From: CAZELM01 sp964512995
GTDB lineage: Bacteria > CSSED10-310
Reading direction: 5' to 3'
Length of the DNA stretch: 64,000 bases
Assembly: GCA_964512995.1 (NCBI GenBank)
Contig: CAZELM010000020.1
Coordinates: forward strand, 22,795 to 86,794
Shown here: positions 8,747 to 17,611 of the stretch, in pieces
Numbering within the stretch: position 1 is the first letter of the stretch
How the letters are laid out: every line of letters starts with the position of its first letter
Position numbers and translations under genes: made by a program
The notes under the pieces: generated by a model
What the model was told of the DNA's origin: nothing
What the model saw: only the letters and a program-made list of their open reading frames with translations
Database searches by the model: none

Positions 8747-8775
8747 TTGACAATCCTGTTTCACATAGCTACAAT
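8747..8775 (+). promoter_or_regulatory. Strong sigma-70 promoter of the sahR-ahcY operon
   Basis: TTGACA (8747-8752) and TACAAT (8770-8775) with a 17-base spacer. The predicted start falls at about 8782, exactly at the left edge of a perfect palindrome (8782-8801), so a repressor bound there should block initiation or early elongation. Confidence 0.85.
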
Positions 8776-8781
8776 ATCAAT

Positions 8782-8801
8782 ATATCAAGATTTCTTGATA
8801 T
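8782..8801 (+). promoter_or_regulatory. Perfect palindromic operator, probably the SahR site
   Basis: ATATCAAGA (8782-8790), TT, TCTTGATAT (8793-8801): a perfect 9-bp inverted repeat between the -10 and the RBS of the ArsR-type regulator gene. Autoregulation by that regulator is inferred from position. SahR sites in Proteobacteria are, as I recall, AT-rich palindromes of this general type (TATCAA...TTGATA). Confidence 0.75.
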
Positions 8802-8810
8802 GGAGAAAAC

Positions 8811-9737
8811 ATGGATCGATTTTTAAAAAGTCTATCAGATGAAACCCGGCTGAAGATCATCGCCATTTTGATGAATGGGGAGTTTTCTGTTCAGGAGTTA
8901 ACGCAGATTCTGGAGATGGGTCAGAGTCGTATCTCCAGGCATTTAAAGATTTTAACCGATGCTCACATCACACAATTCCGCAGGGTTGGATCATGGATTT
9001 ACTATAGACTCGAATCTGATCAGGACTCATATCTGAAAAATATCATTGAAAACATAAAGCAATGGTTAAAGAAATCGAAATTGCACCAAGCGCTATCATC
9101 CAACATGCAGAAGATCCTGGACCGCCGACGATCTCAAAGCCAGTGTTTTTTTGCTCAGGTTGGAGATCAATGGTTGGACTTACAGGCGAAATATCTGGAT
9201 TTATCGATGTTTTATAAAGTATTGACAGGAGAGATCGGTAGAGCTGAGAGTCTGGCAGATCTGGGATGCGGAGTCGGGCAGACGATCTCTGTTTTATTGC
9301 CCTATGTCGGAAAGATAATCGGAGTAGACAATTCACCAGAGATGCTGGATATGGCACGAAAAAATCTTCAATCTTTACAATCCGTTGATCTTCGTCTTGG
9401 CAACCTGGAGCATTTACCGCTTCGAGACGAAGAAGTAGAGATTGTTCTGGCAACATTTGTATTGCATCACATTGCGCAACCATCCTCTGTTTTCAGTGAA
9501 TTTTTTCGTGTGTTGAGTCCTGGCGGAAGATTGATCGTCATTGATTTTATCACGCATTCAAATGAAATTCTCCGTGATAAAATGGCTGATTTATGGATGG
9601 GTTTCTCTGAGAAGGAGATCTTCGGATGGATGACACCGGCATCCATTCAAGCTGGAGACTTTCGTGAACTGCCGGGCGGACGCGGATCAAATCGCATTTT
9701 TATCGCGTCGGGAATAAAAGTTAACAAACAAGTATGA
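8811..9737 (+). CDS. sahR: ArsR-family regulator fused to a SAM-dependent methyltransferase domain (SahR-like)
   Basis: 308 residues. An N-terminal ArsR winged helix (about 1-85; SDETRLKIIAILM, recognition helix MGQSRISRHLKIL) is followed by a class I methyltransferase-fold domain with motif I LADLGCGVGQ at 148-157, GVDNSPEMLDMAR near 171 and LRLGNLEHLPL. This architecture is that of SahR, which senses S-adenosylhomocysteine and represses methionine-cycle genes in Proteobacteria. The gene is 13 bases upstream of ahcY, which fits that role closely. RBS GGAG six bases before ATG. Sensing of SAH by the methyltransferase domain is inferred from the family; similar ArsR-methyltransferase fusions with other roles exist. 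Confidence 0.85.
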   Translation: MDRFLKSLSDETRLKIIAILMNGEFSVQELTQILEMGQSRISRHLKILTDAHITQFRRVGSWIYYRLESDQDSYLKNIIENIKQWLKKSKLHQALSSNMQKILDRRRSQSQCFFAQVGDQWLDLQAKYLDLSMFYKVLTGEIGRAESLADLGCGVGQTISVLLPYVGKIIGVDNSPEMLDMARKNLQSLQSVDLRLGNLEHLPLRDEEVEIVLATFVLHHIAQPSSVFSEFFRVLSPGGRLIVIDFITHSNEILRDKMADLWMGFSEKEIFGWMTPASIQAGDFRELPGGRGSNRIFIASGIKVNKQV

Positions 9738-9750
9738 AAGGAGAGATGAG

Positions 9751-11010
9751 ATGGCAGGAAACTTTAAAGTTGCGAATATTGGATTATCAGAGCAGGGACG
9801 ATTGAAAATTCATTGGGCAGAGTCACGGATGCCGGTATTGATGTACCTCAGAAACCGATACAGTGAAACAAAACCACTTCAGGGACAACGAATTGCAGGC
9901 TGCCTTCATGTGACCAAAGAAACCGCTGTTCTGATTGAAACGCTTCGAGCTGCCGGTGCTGATGTATCATGGTCTGGATGCAATCCATTATCCACTCAGG
10001 ATGACATTGCTGCAGCGCTGGCAGATAAAGGAACATCAATTTATGCATGGCACGGAATGAATGTTCAAGAATTCTACTGGGCTATTGAAAAAACCCTGGC
10101 ATTCCAGCCAACTATGACGTTGGATGATGGCGCTGACCTCATTTTTACGATACACAACAAACATCCGGAACTTGCAAAGAATGTGATTGGTGGTACTGAA
10201 GAAACGACCACCGGTGTGCATCGTATCCGTGCGATGGCTCATGATAACAAGTTGTTGTATCCAATATTTGCAGTAAATGATGCTGAAACAAAATGGGATT
10301 TTGATAATGTGTATGGCACTGGACAGAGTTCCATAGATGGAATACTGAGAGCAACATCCGTGATGATTGCCGGAAAGAATTTTGTTGTCGCCGGATACGG
10401 TCACTGTGGCAAAGGATGTGCGATGAGAGCGAGAGGACTCGGTGCAAATGTCATTTGTACAGAAGTGAAACCAACTGCAGCACTTAAAGCATTACTTGAA
10501 GGTTATTCGATCATGCCGATGGACGACGCAGCTCGGATTGGTGATATTTTTATTACAGCAACAGGAATGAAAGATGTCCTGATCAAACGGCACTTTGAGA
10601 AAATGAAAAATGGTGCCATCATCTGTAACACAGGCCATTACGATTGTGAAATCAATATTCCAGATTTGGCAGCCCTGAGTCAGTCCGTCTTGGAAATCCG
10701 ACCCAACTGTGAAGAGTATATATTACGTGATGGACGACGGATTTATCTGCTTGCCAAAGGACGGCTTGTCAACCTTGCTGCTGCCGAAGGTCATCCCAGT
10801 GAAGTGATGGATATGAGTTTTGCAAATCAACTGATGGCGCTGATAGAAGTCGCCAAGCGAGGATCGACATTGGCTCATCAGGTTTACGAACTCCCTCCAG
10901 AACTCGACCAGGAAATCGCAGGGATAAAATTAAAAACCATGAATACTCACATTGATACACTTACGACCGAGCAATTGGCTTATTTAACCGATTATTCGGC
11001 TGGGACCTGA
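9751..11010 (+). CDS. ahcY: Adenosylhomocysteinase (S-adenosyl-L-homocysteine hydrolase)
   Basis: NAD-dependent enzyme that splits S-adenosylhomocysteine into adenosine and homocysteine, relieving product inhibition of methyltransferases. At 419 residues it is of the shorter bacterial/archaeal type. Visible motifs: CLHVTKETAVLIETL, GGTEETTTGVHR at 147-158, FDNVYGTGQS at 184-193 (catalytic Lys181 and Asp185 region), and the NAD-binding GYGHCGKG at 215-222. RBS AAGGAGAG precedes ATG 9751. It shares the promoter and operator of the regulator gene just upstream and is followed by a clear terminator. Confidence 0.97.
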   Translation: MAGNFKVANIGLSEQGRLKIHWAESRMPVLMYLRNRYSETKPLQGQRIAGCLHVTKETAVLIETLRAAGADVSWSGCNPLSTQDDIAAALADKGTSIYAWHGMNVQEFYWAIEKTLAFQPTMTLDDGADLIFTIHNKHPELAKNVIGGTEETTTGVHRIRAMAHDNKLLYPIFAVNDAETKWDFDNVYGTGQSSIDGILRATSVMIAGKNFVVAGYGHCGKGCAMRARGLGANVICTEVKPTAALKALLEGYSIMPMDDAARIGDIFITATGMKDVLIKRHFEKMKNGAIICNTGHYDCEINIPDLAALSQSVLEIRPNCEEYILRDGRRIYLLAKGRLVNLAAAEGHPSEVMDMSFANQLMALIEVAKRGSTLAHQVYELPPELDQEIAGIKLKTMNTHIDTLTTEQLAYLTDYSAGT

Positions 11011-11058
11011 TTCAGGGACCCTGATCATATCTGATCCGAATAGAGTTTCTTTCGACTG

Positions 11059-11101
11059 AAAAGTATTTTGTCACATCCGGCAAAATACTTTTTCTGTTTT
11101 T
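11059..11101. terminator. Terminator between ahcY (+) and the GH57 gene (-)
   Basis: AAAAGTATTTTG (11059-11070) and CAAAATACTTTT (11081-11092), a perfect 12-bp stem with a 10-base loop, T-rich on the right and A-rich on the left, so it could serve both convergent genes. The rest of the 194-base gap (11011-11204) shows nothing else. Confidence 0.85.
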
Positions 11102-11204
11102 AATCCGGATTGACAGATATCAAACTTAACATAATGTATCTTATCGGACATAAAATCTATTACTATCTTCCGGTTTTCTGATATCCCCTTCGTCTCCCTC
11201 TCAC

Positions 11205-13400
11205 TTAAACTTCCCACATCCTGGCATCGTAGTCTTCCGTTGGAACACGACATTCGATCCCATACATATCGGGAATCCGGCCCATAAACCGATCCGCACT
11301 ATATAACTCAACATAAATCTCTAACTGCTCATTCCGATGGGCGTTTATGGCATCAAATGGAATGGATAACTCCAACACATCTTTTATCGCTGTTTTCAGA
11401 CGATAATGATCGAGTTGTTCAGATGTTATTTCACCGAACTCACTGAAATACTCCCCATCTGCCGTCCGGCTTAATCTTAGATGAATGGTGTAATCATGAG
11501 GTTTTGCTATCCGAACAACAACACTGATGCCCTGCAAAATAGTCTCACGAAATCCATCTCCTGGATCCAACCGCAGATAAAAATGTTCCAGATCAAATCC
11601 AAATTTCATTGATTCAAAAATAACCAAATCAGATGAATGCATCGCCGAAAAATTTCTGCGGAAAGCAACACTTCCAGCTCCGAACCAATCATAATATCGG
11701 CCCAAACGACCATCGATCTTGGGTGAAATCAGCATTTTAGGATGCACCAGTTTAAAGCGGCGGGACTTTTCTTGGAGCAGCGACCTCTTCAGCAACTCCG
11801 GTAAGGATTCACCCGTCAACTGATAAACATTCATGAGGATATGGCGAAAGAGAAAATCAAAATCTGCTTTTTCTGGAGTATAATGATCATCACCATACCA
11901 CCAGTACCAGTCACTCGATTGTGCTTTCCGAAGATACGACCTGCATTTCTGAATCGTTTCTGGGTCCATCATATCGGAGTGTTGTTTCAGCATCAGGGAA
12001 GCATCTTTGACAAGGGACCATGCATTATTTTCTTCAGGATGACCGATCCAGATGCCCAGATTTCCATTTATCCATGAACCTGCTGCGAGTCTTGGGATAA
12101 TCGGTATTTCGGTCTGAACATCATGAATATACTCCGATATCGTTCGTAATCTGATATGGGCATTACCCAGGAGCCGGTGATAAAGTTTTCGCAAGAAGCC
12201 GAATCCTCCATCCATATAGTGTTCCCAGGCATTCTCACCGTCTAAAATGATCGCAACACATGGGGGAAATGGCATCCCATTCAGACGTTCATGGATCGCC
12301 ATCAGCCGGCTTTCAAAATCATCGACTGCCAGCTTGGGATCCCATCGCTGGTAGTCGAATCCGATCAGATCAGAAAGCAGGTGATCTCTGAAGATAATAT
12401 GGATGAATCCATTGGGAGTGTTTACCTTCCAAGGCCGATACAATAGATCGGGATGATTGATCTGACCTCGACCATCCCTGACAAAATGTAATCCCAAGGA
12501 TTGTGCCAGAAGATTTTCATCGGTAGCCATCCAAAATATATTACATTTTGCAAGGAGTTCTGCCGATGCCTGAGAGACTGCGCCTTCGGACGGCCACACG
12601 CCGGATGGAGTTCTGTGAAATAGCTGCTGATATTGCCGAATCGCAGCCTCGACTTGCCACTCCGCATCATCGACAAATGAAAATGGAGTCGGCAACTGGA
12701 TCTTGGGAATCGCTTCCCGAGCAGACTCCGAATCAATGAGAATCGGTAGGATGGGATGATAATAGGGAGATGTGCTGAGCTCGATTTGATTTTTCTCCTG
12801 GAGTGTTCGGTACAGGTTCGGAAGGCTGCGGATGATCTGAATACTCTGGTCAAGAACCATTTGTTTTTCATTTTCAGTATAGCCTCTCCCCTTCCTAAGC
12901 ATCTCTTGCAAAAACGAGTCCTGTGATCGGGTGTCAGGATATATCCATGCGAGTGAACGCCAAACAATGAGGTCTCGAAGTTCCTGATCATCAGAAATGC
13001 TCAAAACTCTCTCGGGGGTTTCCGAACTCAACATCGGCATCAATTTGGCACACAATTGAGAAAAGCGAGGATAAGGTTCTGTCAGTTTTTTAGCACTTCC
13101 ATTGACTATTTTTTTATAGAGGTACAGCTTTTCTTCTTTTTCGAGCATGTCACAACATTTACGCGAAATCTCCAATTCCCGGTCTAAAGATCCATTTGCA
13201 TATGAATGTAGCTGTTCCCATAGGATCGGTGTGAAATTGAAAGTTACCGCCAGTTTAGGAAATTCTTCTACCAGCTTGATCATTCCGATATAGTCTTTAA
13301 TGGCATGCAAGCGCGTCCATGGCATTAAAAATGATTCCGAATCGATTTGATAGGTTGGTTGATGCATATGCCATAAAAACAACACATTCAATGGATTCAT
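11205..13400 (-). CDS. Glycoside hydrolase family 57 protein (alpha-glucan-active)
   Basis: 731 residues, cytoplasmic (no signal peptide). GH57 enzymes act on alpha-glucans such as glycogen or starch by a retaining mechanism. Conserved regions are visible: HMHQPTY at 11-17 (region 1), TSPYYHPILPIL at 210-221, GVWPSEGAVS at 267-276 (nucleophile Glu272 by position), WMATDEN at 290-296 (Asp294, candidate acid/base), and LDGENAWEHYMDGG at 386-399. The C-terminal 200 residues look like a beta-rich domain. The exact activity (amylopullulanase, glucanotransferase or other) cannot be told. It lies 80 bases downstream of metK, beyond that gene's terminator, with an RBS GGAG. Confidence 0.88.
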   Translation of the reverse strand: MNPLNVLFLWHMHQPTYQIDSESFLMPWTRLHAIKDYIGMIKLVEEFPKLAVTFNFTPILWEQLHSYANGSLDRELEISRKCCDMLEKEEKLYLYKKIVNGSAKKLTEPYPRFSQLCAKLMPMLSSETPERVLSISDDQELRDLIVWRSLAWIYPDTRSQDSFLQEMLRKGRGYTENEKQMVLDQSIQIIRSLPNLYRTLQEKNQIELSTSPYYHPILPILIDSESAREAIPKIQLPTPFSFVDDAEWQVEAAIRQYQQLFHRTPSGVWPSEGAVSQASAELLAKCNIFWMATDENLLAQSLGLHFVRDGRGQINHPDLLYRPWKVNTPNGFIHIIFRDHLLSDLIGFDYQRWDPKLAVDDFESRLMAIHERLNGMPFPPCVAIILDGENAWEHYMDGGFGFLRKLYHRLLGNAHIRLRTISEYIHDVQTEIPIIPRLAAGSWINGNLGIWIGHPEENNAWSLVKDASLMLKQHSDMMDPETIQKCRSYLRKAQSSDWYWWYGDDHYTPEKADFDFLFRHILMNVYQLTGESLPELLKRSLLQEKSRRFKLVHPKMLISPKIDGRLGRYYDWFGAGSVAFRRNFSAMHSSDLVIFESMKFGFDLEHFYLRLDPGDGFRETILQGISVVVRIAKPHDYTIHLRLSRTADGEYFSEFGEITSEQLDHYRLKTAIKDVLELSIPFDAINAHRNEQLEIYVELYSADRFMGRIPDMYGIECRVPTEDYDARMWEV

Positions 13401-13419
13401 ATCGGTAAAACTCCATAAA

Positions 13420-13457
13420 AAAAGTGAAGCTCTCCCAGATGAGGAAGCTTCACTTTT
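13420..13457 (-). terminator. Terminator after metK
   Basis: AAAAGTGAAGCT (13420-13431) and AGCTTCACTTTT (13446-13457) form a perfect 12-bp stem; on the minus strand the stem is followed by a run of T. It lies just after the metK stop and just before the RBS of the GH57 gene, so GH57 expression may depend on read-through. Confidence 0.85.
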
Positions 13458-13480
13458 ATTCTGCGTCTGCGGTTCCTGTA

Positions 13481-14632
13481 TTACATTTTGAAGAATGATT
13501 TTAATTCATCTACTTTATCGGTTTTTTCCCAGGTAAAGGATGGTTCATTTCTCCCGAAATGACCATAAGCGGCTGTTAATTTATAAATAGGTCTGCGAAG
13601 CTGTAAATGGTTGATGATTCCAGATGGTGTCAGAGGGAAAATCTCGCGAATCGCCTGAACGATCTTTGTTTTATCCACTTTGCTCGTTCCATATGTACTA
13701 ATCATGATTGAAACAGGATCTGCAACACCGATGGCATACGCTAATTGAATGCCCAATTCTTCTGCTATGCCTGCAGCGACAAGATTTTTTGCCACGTAAC
13801 GAGCCATATAAGATCCGGAACGGTCTACTTTTGTCGGATCTTTTCCGGAGAATGCACCGCCGCCATGCGATCCAACGCCGCCGTAGGTATCGACAATGAT
13901 CTTACGTCCAGTCAAACCGGTATCTCCTTGAGGACCACCGATTACAAACCGACCTGTTGCATTGATGTAATACTTTGTGTTTTCATCAAGAAGATGAGCT
14001 GGGAATACTTTTTCGATGACATGATGAATGATATCCTCCTGAAGGACTTTTGTTTTCACAGTAGGGCTGTGCTGAGCAGCGATGACAACGGTATCAACGC
14101 GTTGTGGTTTACCAGCGATATATTGCATGGTGACTTGAGACTTCCCATCTGGTCTCAAATAGTCGAGTATCTCCTTTTTCCTTACTTCAGAAAGTCGTCG
14201 AGTCAATTTGTGTGCATAGGAGATGGCTGCCGGCATTAATTCCGGAGTTTCCTGGCATGCATATCCAAACATCAATCCCTGATCTCCGGCTCCACCGGTA
14301 TCAACACCTTGGGCAATATCCGGAGATTGCTCATCCAGAGCGCTAACCACGGCACAGGTTTGACTGTCAAAGCCATATTTCGCCCGATTGTAACCGATAT
14401 CTTCGATTGTTTGTCTTACAATCTTGGGTACATCCACATAGGATGTTGTCGTGATTTCGCCAGCGACAAAGGCTAGTCCGGTTGTGACCAATGTTTCGCA
14501 TGCCACCCGTCCCATTGGATCTTTATCGAGAATGGCATCTAGTATCGCATCGGAGATCTGATCTGCTATTTTATCCGGATGACCTTCAGTAACAGATTCA
14601 GAAGTAAATAAAAAATCCATATTTCCATTCAT
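13481..14632 (-). CDS. metK: S-adenosylmethionine synthase
   Basis: Makes SAM from methionine and ATP. 383 residues, normal length, with FTSESVTEGHPDK at the N terminus, GAGDQGLMFGYA (glycine-rich loop), GRFVIGGPQGDTGLTGRK and GGGAFSGKDPTKVDRS. I chose ATG 14632 because AGGAGTGAT lies 8 bases upstream; longer starts up to 14686 fall on the promoter region. It has its own promoter although hpf lies upstream on the same strand. Together with ahcY and the SahR-like regulator it forms part of the methyl cycle. No SAM riboswitch fits in the short leader (about 55 bases). Confidence 0.97.
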   Translation of the reverse strand: MNGNMDFLFTSESVTEGHPDKIADQISDAILDAILDKDPMGRVACETLVTTGLAFVAGEITTTSYVDVPKIVRQTIEDIGYNRAKYGFDSQTCAVVSALDEQSPDIAQGVDTGGAGDQGLMFGYACQETPELMPAAISYAHKLTRRLSEVRKKEILDYLRPDGKSQVTMQYIAGKPQRVDTVVIAAQHSPTVKTKVLQEDIIHHVIEKVFPAHLLDENTKYYINATGRFVIGGPQGDTGLTGRKIIVDTYGGVGSHGGGAFSGKDPTKVDRSGSYMARYVAKNLVAAGIAEELGIQLAYAIGVADPVSIMISTYGTSKVDKTKIVQAIREIFPLTPSGIINHLQLRRPIYKLTAAYGHFGRNEPSFTWEKTDKVDELKSFFKM

Positions 14633-14695
14633 AGGTATCACTCCTTTATGTATATTTCTGATGTTAGAGCTGGACAGCTTCAGCACAAAAGGGCA

Positions 14696-14724
14696 AATTT
14701 ACACAATACAGATATATCTGTCAA
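14696..14724 (-). promoter_or_regulatory. metK promoter with a palindrome in the spacer
   Basis: On the minus strand TTGACA (14724-14719) and TAAATT (14701-14696) are 17 bases apart. The spacer edge contains a perfect 14-base palindrome, ACAGATATATCTGT at 14708-14721, overlapping the -35. It could be an operator, but it does not match the palindrome in front of the sahR-like gene. Confidence 0.65.
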
Positions 14725-14741
14725 TCATCAGCCAGCCAACA

Positions 14742-15323
14742 TCAATCCTCCATTATTCGTATAATGCCATACTTTCCATCTCTTCGGCGATAAAGTAAGC
14801 TCAGGTTATCATCAGAGTCAGTATCATGGTAAACTAGGTATTCTTCATCGGCCGCCTTGAAAAGCAACAAAGCTTCTTCCATGTTCATTTTTTTGACATA
14901 GGTAATATCGTCTTCCACGATATTATCCCCAATCTCATTTCGGATAATGGAAAAGGCATCGATTGTTTCATCTTCATCCGTATTCACTTCAGTGATTGGT
15001 ATCCCTTTTGATTCCATTTCCTCAGTGCGCAGTTGGCGTTTTTGGACTCTGCGGTCTTTGCGACGTCTCAGTTGCTTTTCTATTTTGTCGAAAACACGAT
15101 CAATGGATAGGTACATATCATCAGATACTTCCGCGCCGGAGACGACACCTCTCTTCCCTTTAATGCGGACTTCTGCCTGATGTCGATATTTCTCTACACT
15201 CAGTGTTACATGGGCATCCACAATCAGATCCATGTATCGTTTCAGTTTTTCTACTTTCGTTGTCGCGTATTCTCTCAATGTATCTGTGAGTTCCATATGG
15301 CGAGCCGTAAACTGTACTTGCAT
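14742..15323 (-). CDS. hpf: Ribosome hibernation promoting factor, long form
   Basis: Binds the 30S subunit and, in the long form, dimerises ribosomes to inactive 100S particles in stationary phase. 193 residues: N-terminal ribosome-binding domain (about 1-100; FTARHMELTDTLREYA, VTLSVEKYRHQAEV) and the C-terminal dimerisation domain (about 130-193; KKMNMEEALLLF, EEYLVYHD, LLYRRRDGKYGIIR). ATG 15323 has a GGGGGAT RBS. It lies directly downstream of rpoN, the usual rpoN-hpf order in diderms. Confidence 0.95.
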   Translation of the reverse strand: MQVQFTARHMELTDTLREYATTKVEKLKRYMDLIVDAHVTLSVEKYRHQAEVRIKGKRGVVSGAEVSDDMYLSIDRVFDKIEKQLRRRKDRRVQKRQLRTEEMESKGIPITEVNTDEDETIDAFSIIRNEIGDNIVEDDITYVKKMNMEEALLLFKAADEEYLVYHDTDSDDNLSLLYRRRDGKYGIIRIMED

Positions 15324-15368
15324 CAAATCCCCCTTTCCAAGGTGTTCATGTTATGCTGGCAGGAGTCT

Positions 15369-16811
15369 TTATAAACTCCGGCGGCGATTCGATGGTGGAA
15401 CTTTGAGTTCCTCACGATATTTTGCGATCGTTCTTCGTGCGATATTAATACCCTGTTCTTTGATCCGCTGCATAATCTGACGATCGGACAGCGGTGATCG
15501 TGGATTTTCATTCAGGATGAGATTCTTTATCATTTCTTTGACTCGGATCGAAGAGATATCTTCACCGTTGAGTGAACTCAATCCACTATGGAAAAAAAAC
15601 TTTATCTCAAAGATGCCCTGTGGAGTATGAATGTATTTATTTGTCGACACCCGACTCACGGTTGATTCGTGCATTCCGATATCCTCTGCAACATCTCTCA
15701 GAACAAGAGGTTTCAATTCCGGAATCCCTTTATCGAAAAATGAACGCTGAAACTTCAATATGCTTTCCGCAACTCTGTAAATTGTTCGCTGTCTCTGTTC
15801 TACACTTTTTATGAGCCACAAAGCATTTCTAAATTTCTGCTCCACATACTGTTTTGTTTTCTGGTCGGTTGTTTCGCTTTTATAATGCTGATATAGCTTG
15901 TTGATCTTCAGTTTTGGCAATCCCTGATCATTTAAAACAATCCGATAATCATCATCTACCTTGTAAATATAGACATCGGGCTGAATATATTGTGGGGAGC
16001 TTCCGCCGAAAGCACGCCCCGGTTTGGGTTCCAACGTCCTGATGAAATCAGCTTCAGATTGGATCTCTTCGACGGAGACCTGAATCGCTTTGGCGATTTC
16101 CTTGTATGCGTTCCGTTCGATTTTAGGCAGATGGTCGCGAATAATGATCTCCGCCAATGGATGCTCCTCAAATTCCGCATTTCGAACCTGAAGAATCAAA
16201 CATTCCTCCAGAGTCCGAGCAGCAACGCCAACAGGATCAAATTCCTGAATCATTCCGAGAACATGCTCTACTTCATCAGTTGTCGAATCGGATTTTTGAG
16301 CGATTTCATCGATCGAAGTTTTCAAATATCCATCATCATCGATGTTACCGATGATCAGTATCCCGATTTGTTGCTCATTTTTGCTCATTCGACTCAGGCT
16401 TAACTGCCAGAGAAGGTGCTCTGAAAGGGTTTCCGAACGATGAACGATGTTTTCATACGCGAACGGTGTTTTTTCTTCATTCTGGAAATGACCATAATCG
16501 ACTCCATTATCGAAGTAGCTATCCCAATCCATTTCTCCCAAGGATTTCTTTTCTTCTCGTGACAGGCCGTCGATCGATTCTGGTTGATTGGTTTCCATTG
16601 AACCATGAATCGTACTCTCATTGCCTGCAGTCACAGGATCGGTTGAAACCGCTTCCAGATCGAACGCAGGATTTTCTTGTAATTCTGTATTCACGGCTTC
16701 TATCAATTCCATTCGATTGAGTTGCAACAGACGAATAGCGAGCTGCAAATTGGGAGTCATTACCAGTTTTGTGGCAAGTTTAAGCTGTAATCGTTGTTCC
16801 ATTCCTATCAT
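15369..16811 (-). CDS. rpoN: RNA polymerase sigma-54 factor
   Basis: Sigma factor for -24/-12 promoters, needing AAA+ activators. 480 residues: region I Gln/Leu-rich (QRLQLKLATKLVMTPNLQLAIRLLQL), acidic region II, core-binding domain in the middle, and the C-terminal RpoN box ARRTIAKYREEL near the end. The gene is 11 bases after lptB and precedes hpf, the lptB-rpoN-hpf order common in diderms. I saw no enhancer-binding activator in the window. Confidence 0.97.
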   Translation of the reverse strand: MIGMEQRLQLKLATKLVMTPNLQLAIRLLQLNRMELIEAVNTELQENPAFDLEAVSTDPVTAGNESTIHGSMETNQPESIDGLSREEKKSLGEMDWDSYFDNGVDYGHFQNEEKTPFAYENIVHRSETLSEHLLWQLSLSRMSKNEQQIGILIIGNIDDDGYLKTSIDEIAQKSDSTTDEVEHVLGMIQEFDPVGVAARTLEECLILQVRNAEFEEHPLAEIIIRDHLPKIERNAYKEIAKAIQVSVEEIQSEADFIRTLEPKPGRAFGGSSPQYIQPDVYIYKVDDDYRIVLNDQGLPKLKINKLYQHYKSETTDQKTKQYVEQKFRNALWLIKSVEQRQRTIYRVAESILKFQRSFFDKGIPELKPLVLRDVAEDIGMHESTVSRVSTNKYIHTPQGIFEIKFFFHSGLSSLNGEDISSIRVKEMIKNLILNENPRSPLSDRQIMQRIKEQGINIARRTIAKYREELKVPPSNRRRSL

Positions 16812-16822
16812 AGCATACCTGC

Positions 16823-17611
16823 TTAATTATAATGGAGTTGCTTCATATCAGAATCCTCGGTTGTCACGCCGGAACGGTCTGACTTTTTTATAAGCTGAAA
16901 CCGTTCTCCCAAATACGATCTTCGGACTTCCGGAGAAGCTGCTATTTCATCTGGTGTTCCATTGGCAAAAATTTTACCCTCGTTGATGATATATGCACGA
17001 TCTGTTATTTCGAGTATGTCCCGCACGTTATGATCTGTCATCAATACACCGATGCCGCGGTCCTTCAGATGTGAGACAATGAATTTGATATCTTCAACGG
17101 CTAAAGGATCGATACCTGCAAATGGTTCATCCAGCAGAATGAAAGATGGGGAACAGACGAGTGTCCGTGCGATTTCCACTCGACGTCGTTCACCACCGGA
17201 CAATAGATACGCTTTCTGATGAGAAACCTTTATTATACCAAGCTCATCCATAATAGTAGTGAGTTTCTCTGAAAATTCATTGGAAGATATATTCAATGTT
17301 TCCAAAATCGCCTTGATATTTTCCTCAACGGTTAATTTCCGAAAAATGGATGGTTCTTGAGTCAGATAGCCGATACCTCTTCGGGCTCGCTGATACATCG
17401 GAAGATGACCTATATTCTCCTGATTTAATAATACCTGTCCACTATCTGGTCGTGTCAATCCAATGATCATATAAAAGGATGTCGTCTTCCCTGCTCCATT
17501 CGGTCCCAATAAGCCAACGACCTCACCTTGCCGCACCGTTAAAGAAACATCTGCGACCACGGGATGACCTCGATATGTTTTTACCAGATTTCTCAGTTCC
17601 AGTTCGTTCAT
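16823..17611 (-). CDS. lptB: LPS export ABC transporter ATPase LptB
   Basis: ATPase that powers LPS extraction from the inner membrane with LptF/G. 262 residues. Walker A GPNGAGKTT at 36-44, Q-loop YLTQEPSIFRKLTVEENI, signature LSGGERRRVEIAR near 140, Walker B FILLDEPFAGIDPLAVEDI, and H-loop TDHNVRDIL. The YLTQEPSIFRKL segment and PFAGIDP are typical for LptB against other ABC ATPases. Its start overlaps the stop of the upstream LptC/LptA-like gene by 4 bases (ATGA), so translation is probably coupled. Confidence 0.95.
   Translation of the reverse strand: MNELELRNLVKTYRGHPVVADVSLTVRQGEVVGLLGPNGAGKTTSFYMIIGLTRPDSGQVLLNQENIGHLPMYQRARRGIGYLTQEPSIFRKLTVEENIKAILETLNISSNEFSEKLTTIMDELGIIKVSHQKAYLLSGGERRRVEIARTLVCSPSFILLDEPFAGIDPLAVEDIKFIVSHLKDRGIGVLMTDHNVRDILEITDRAYIINEGKIFANGTPDEIAASPEVRRSYLGERFQLIKKSDRSGVTTEDSDMKQLHYN

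Noticed and set aside
14633..14700. SAM riboswitch before metK
   Set aside because: The leader after the mapped-looking promoter is only about 55 bases and shows no SAM riboswitch core.
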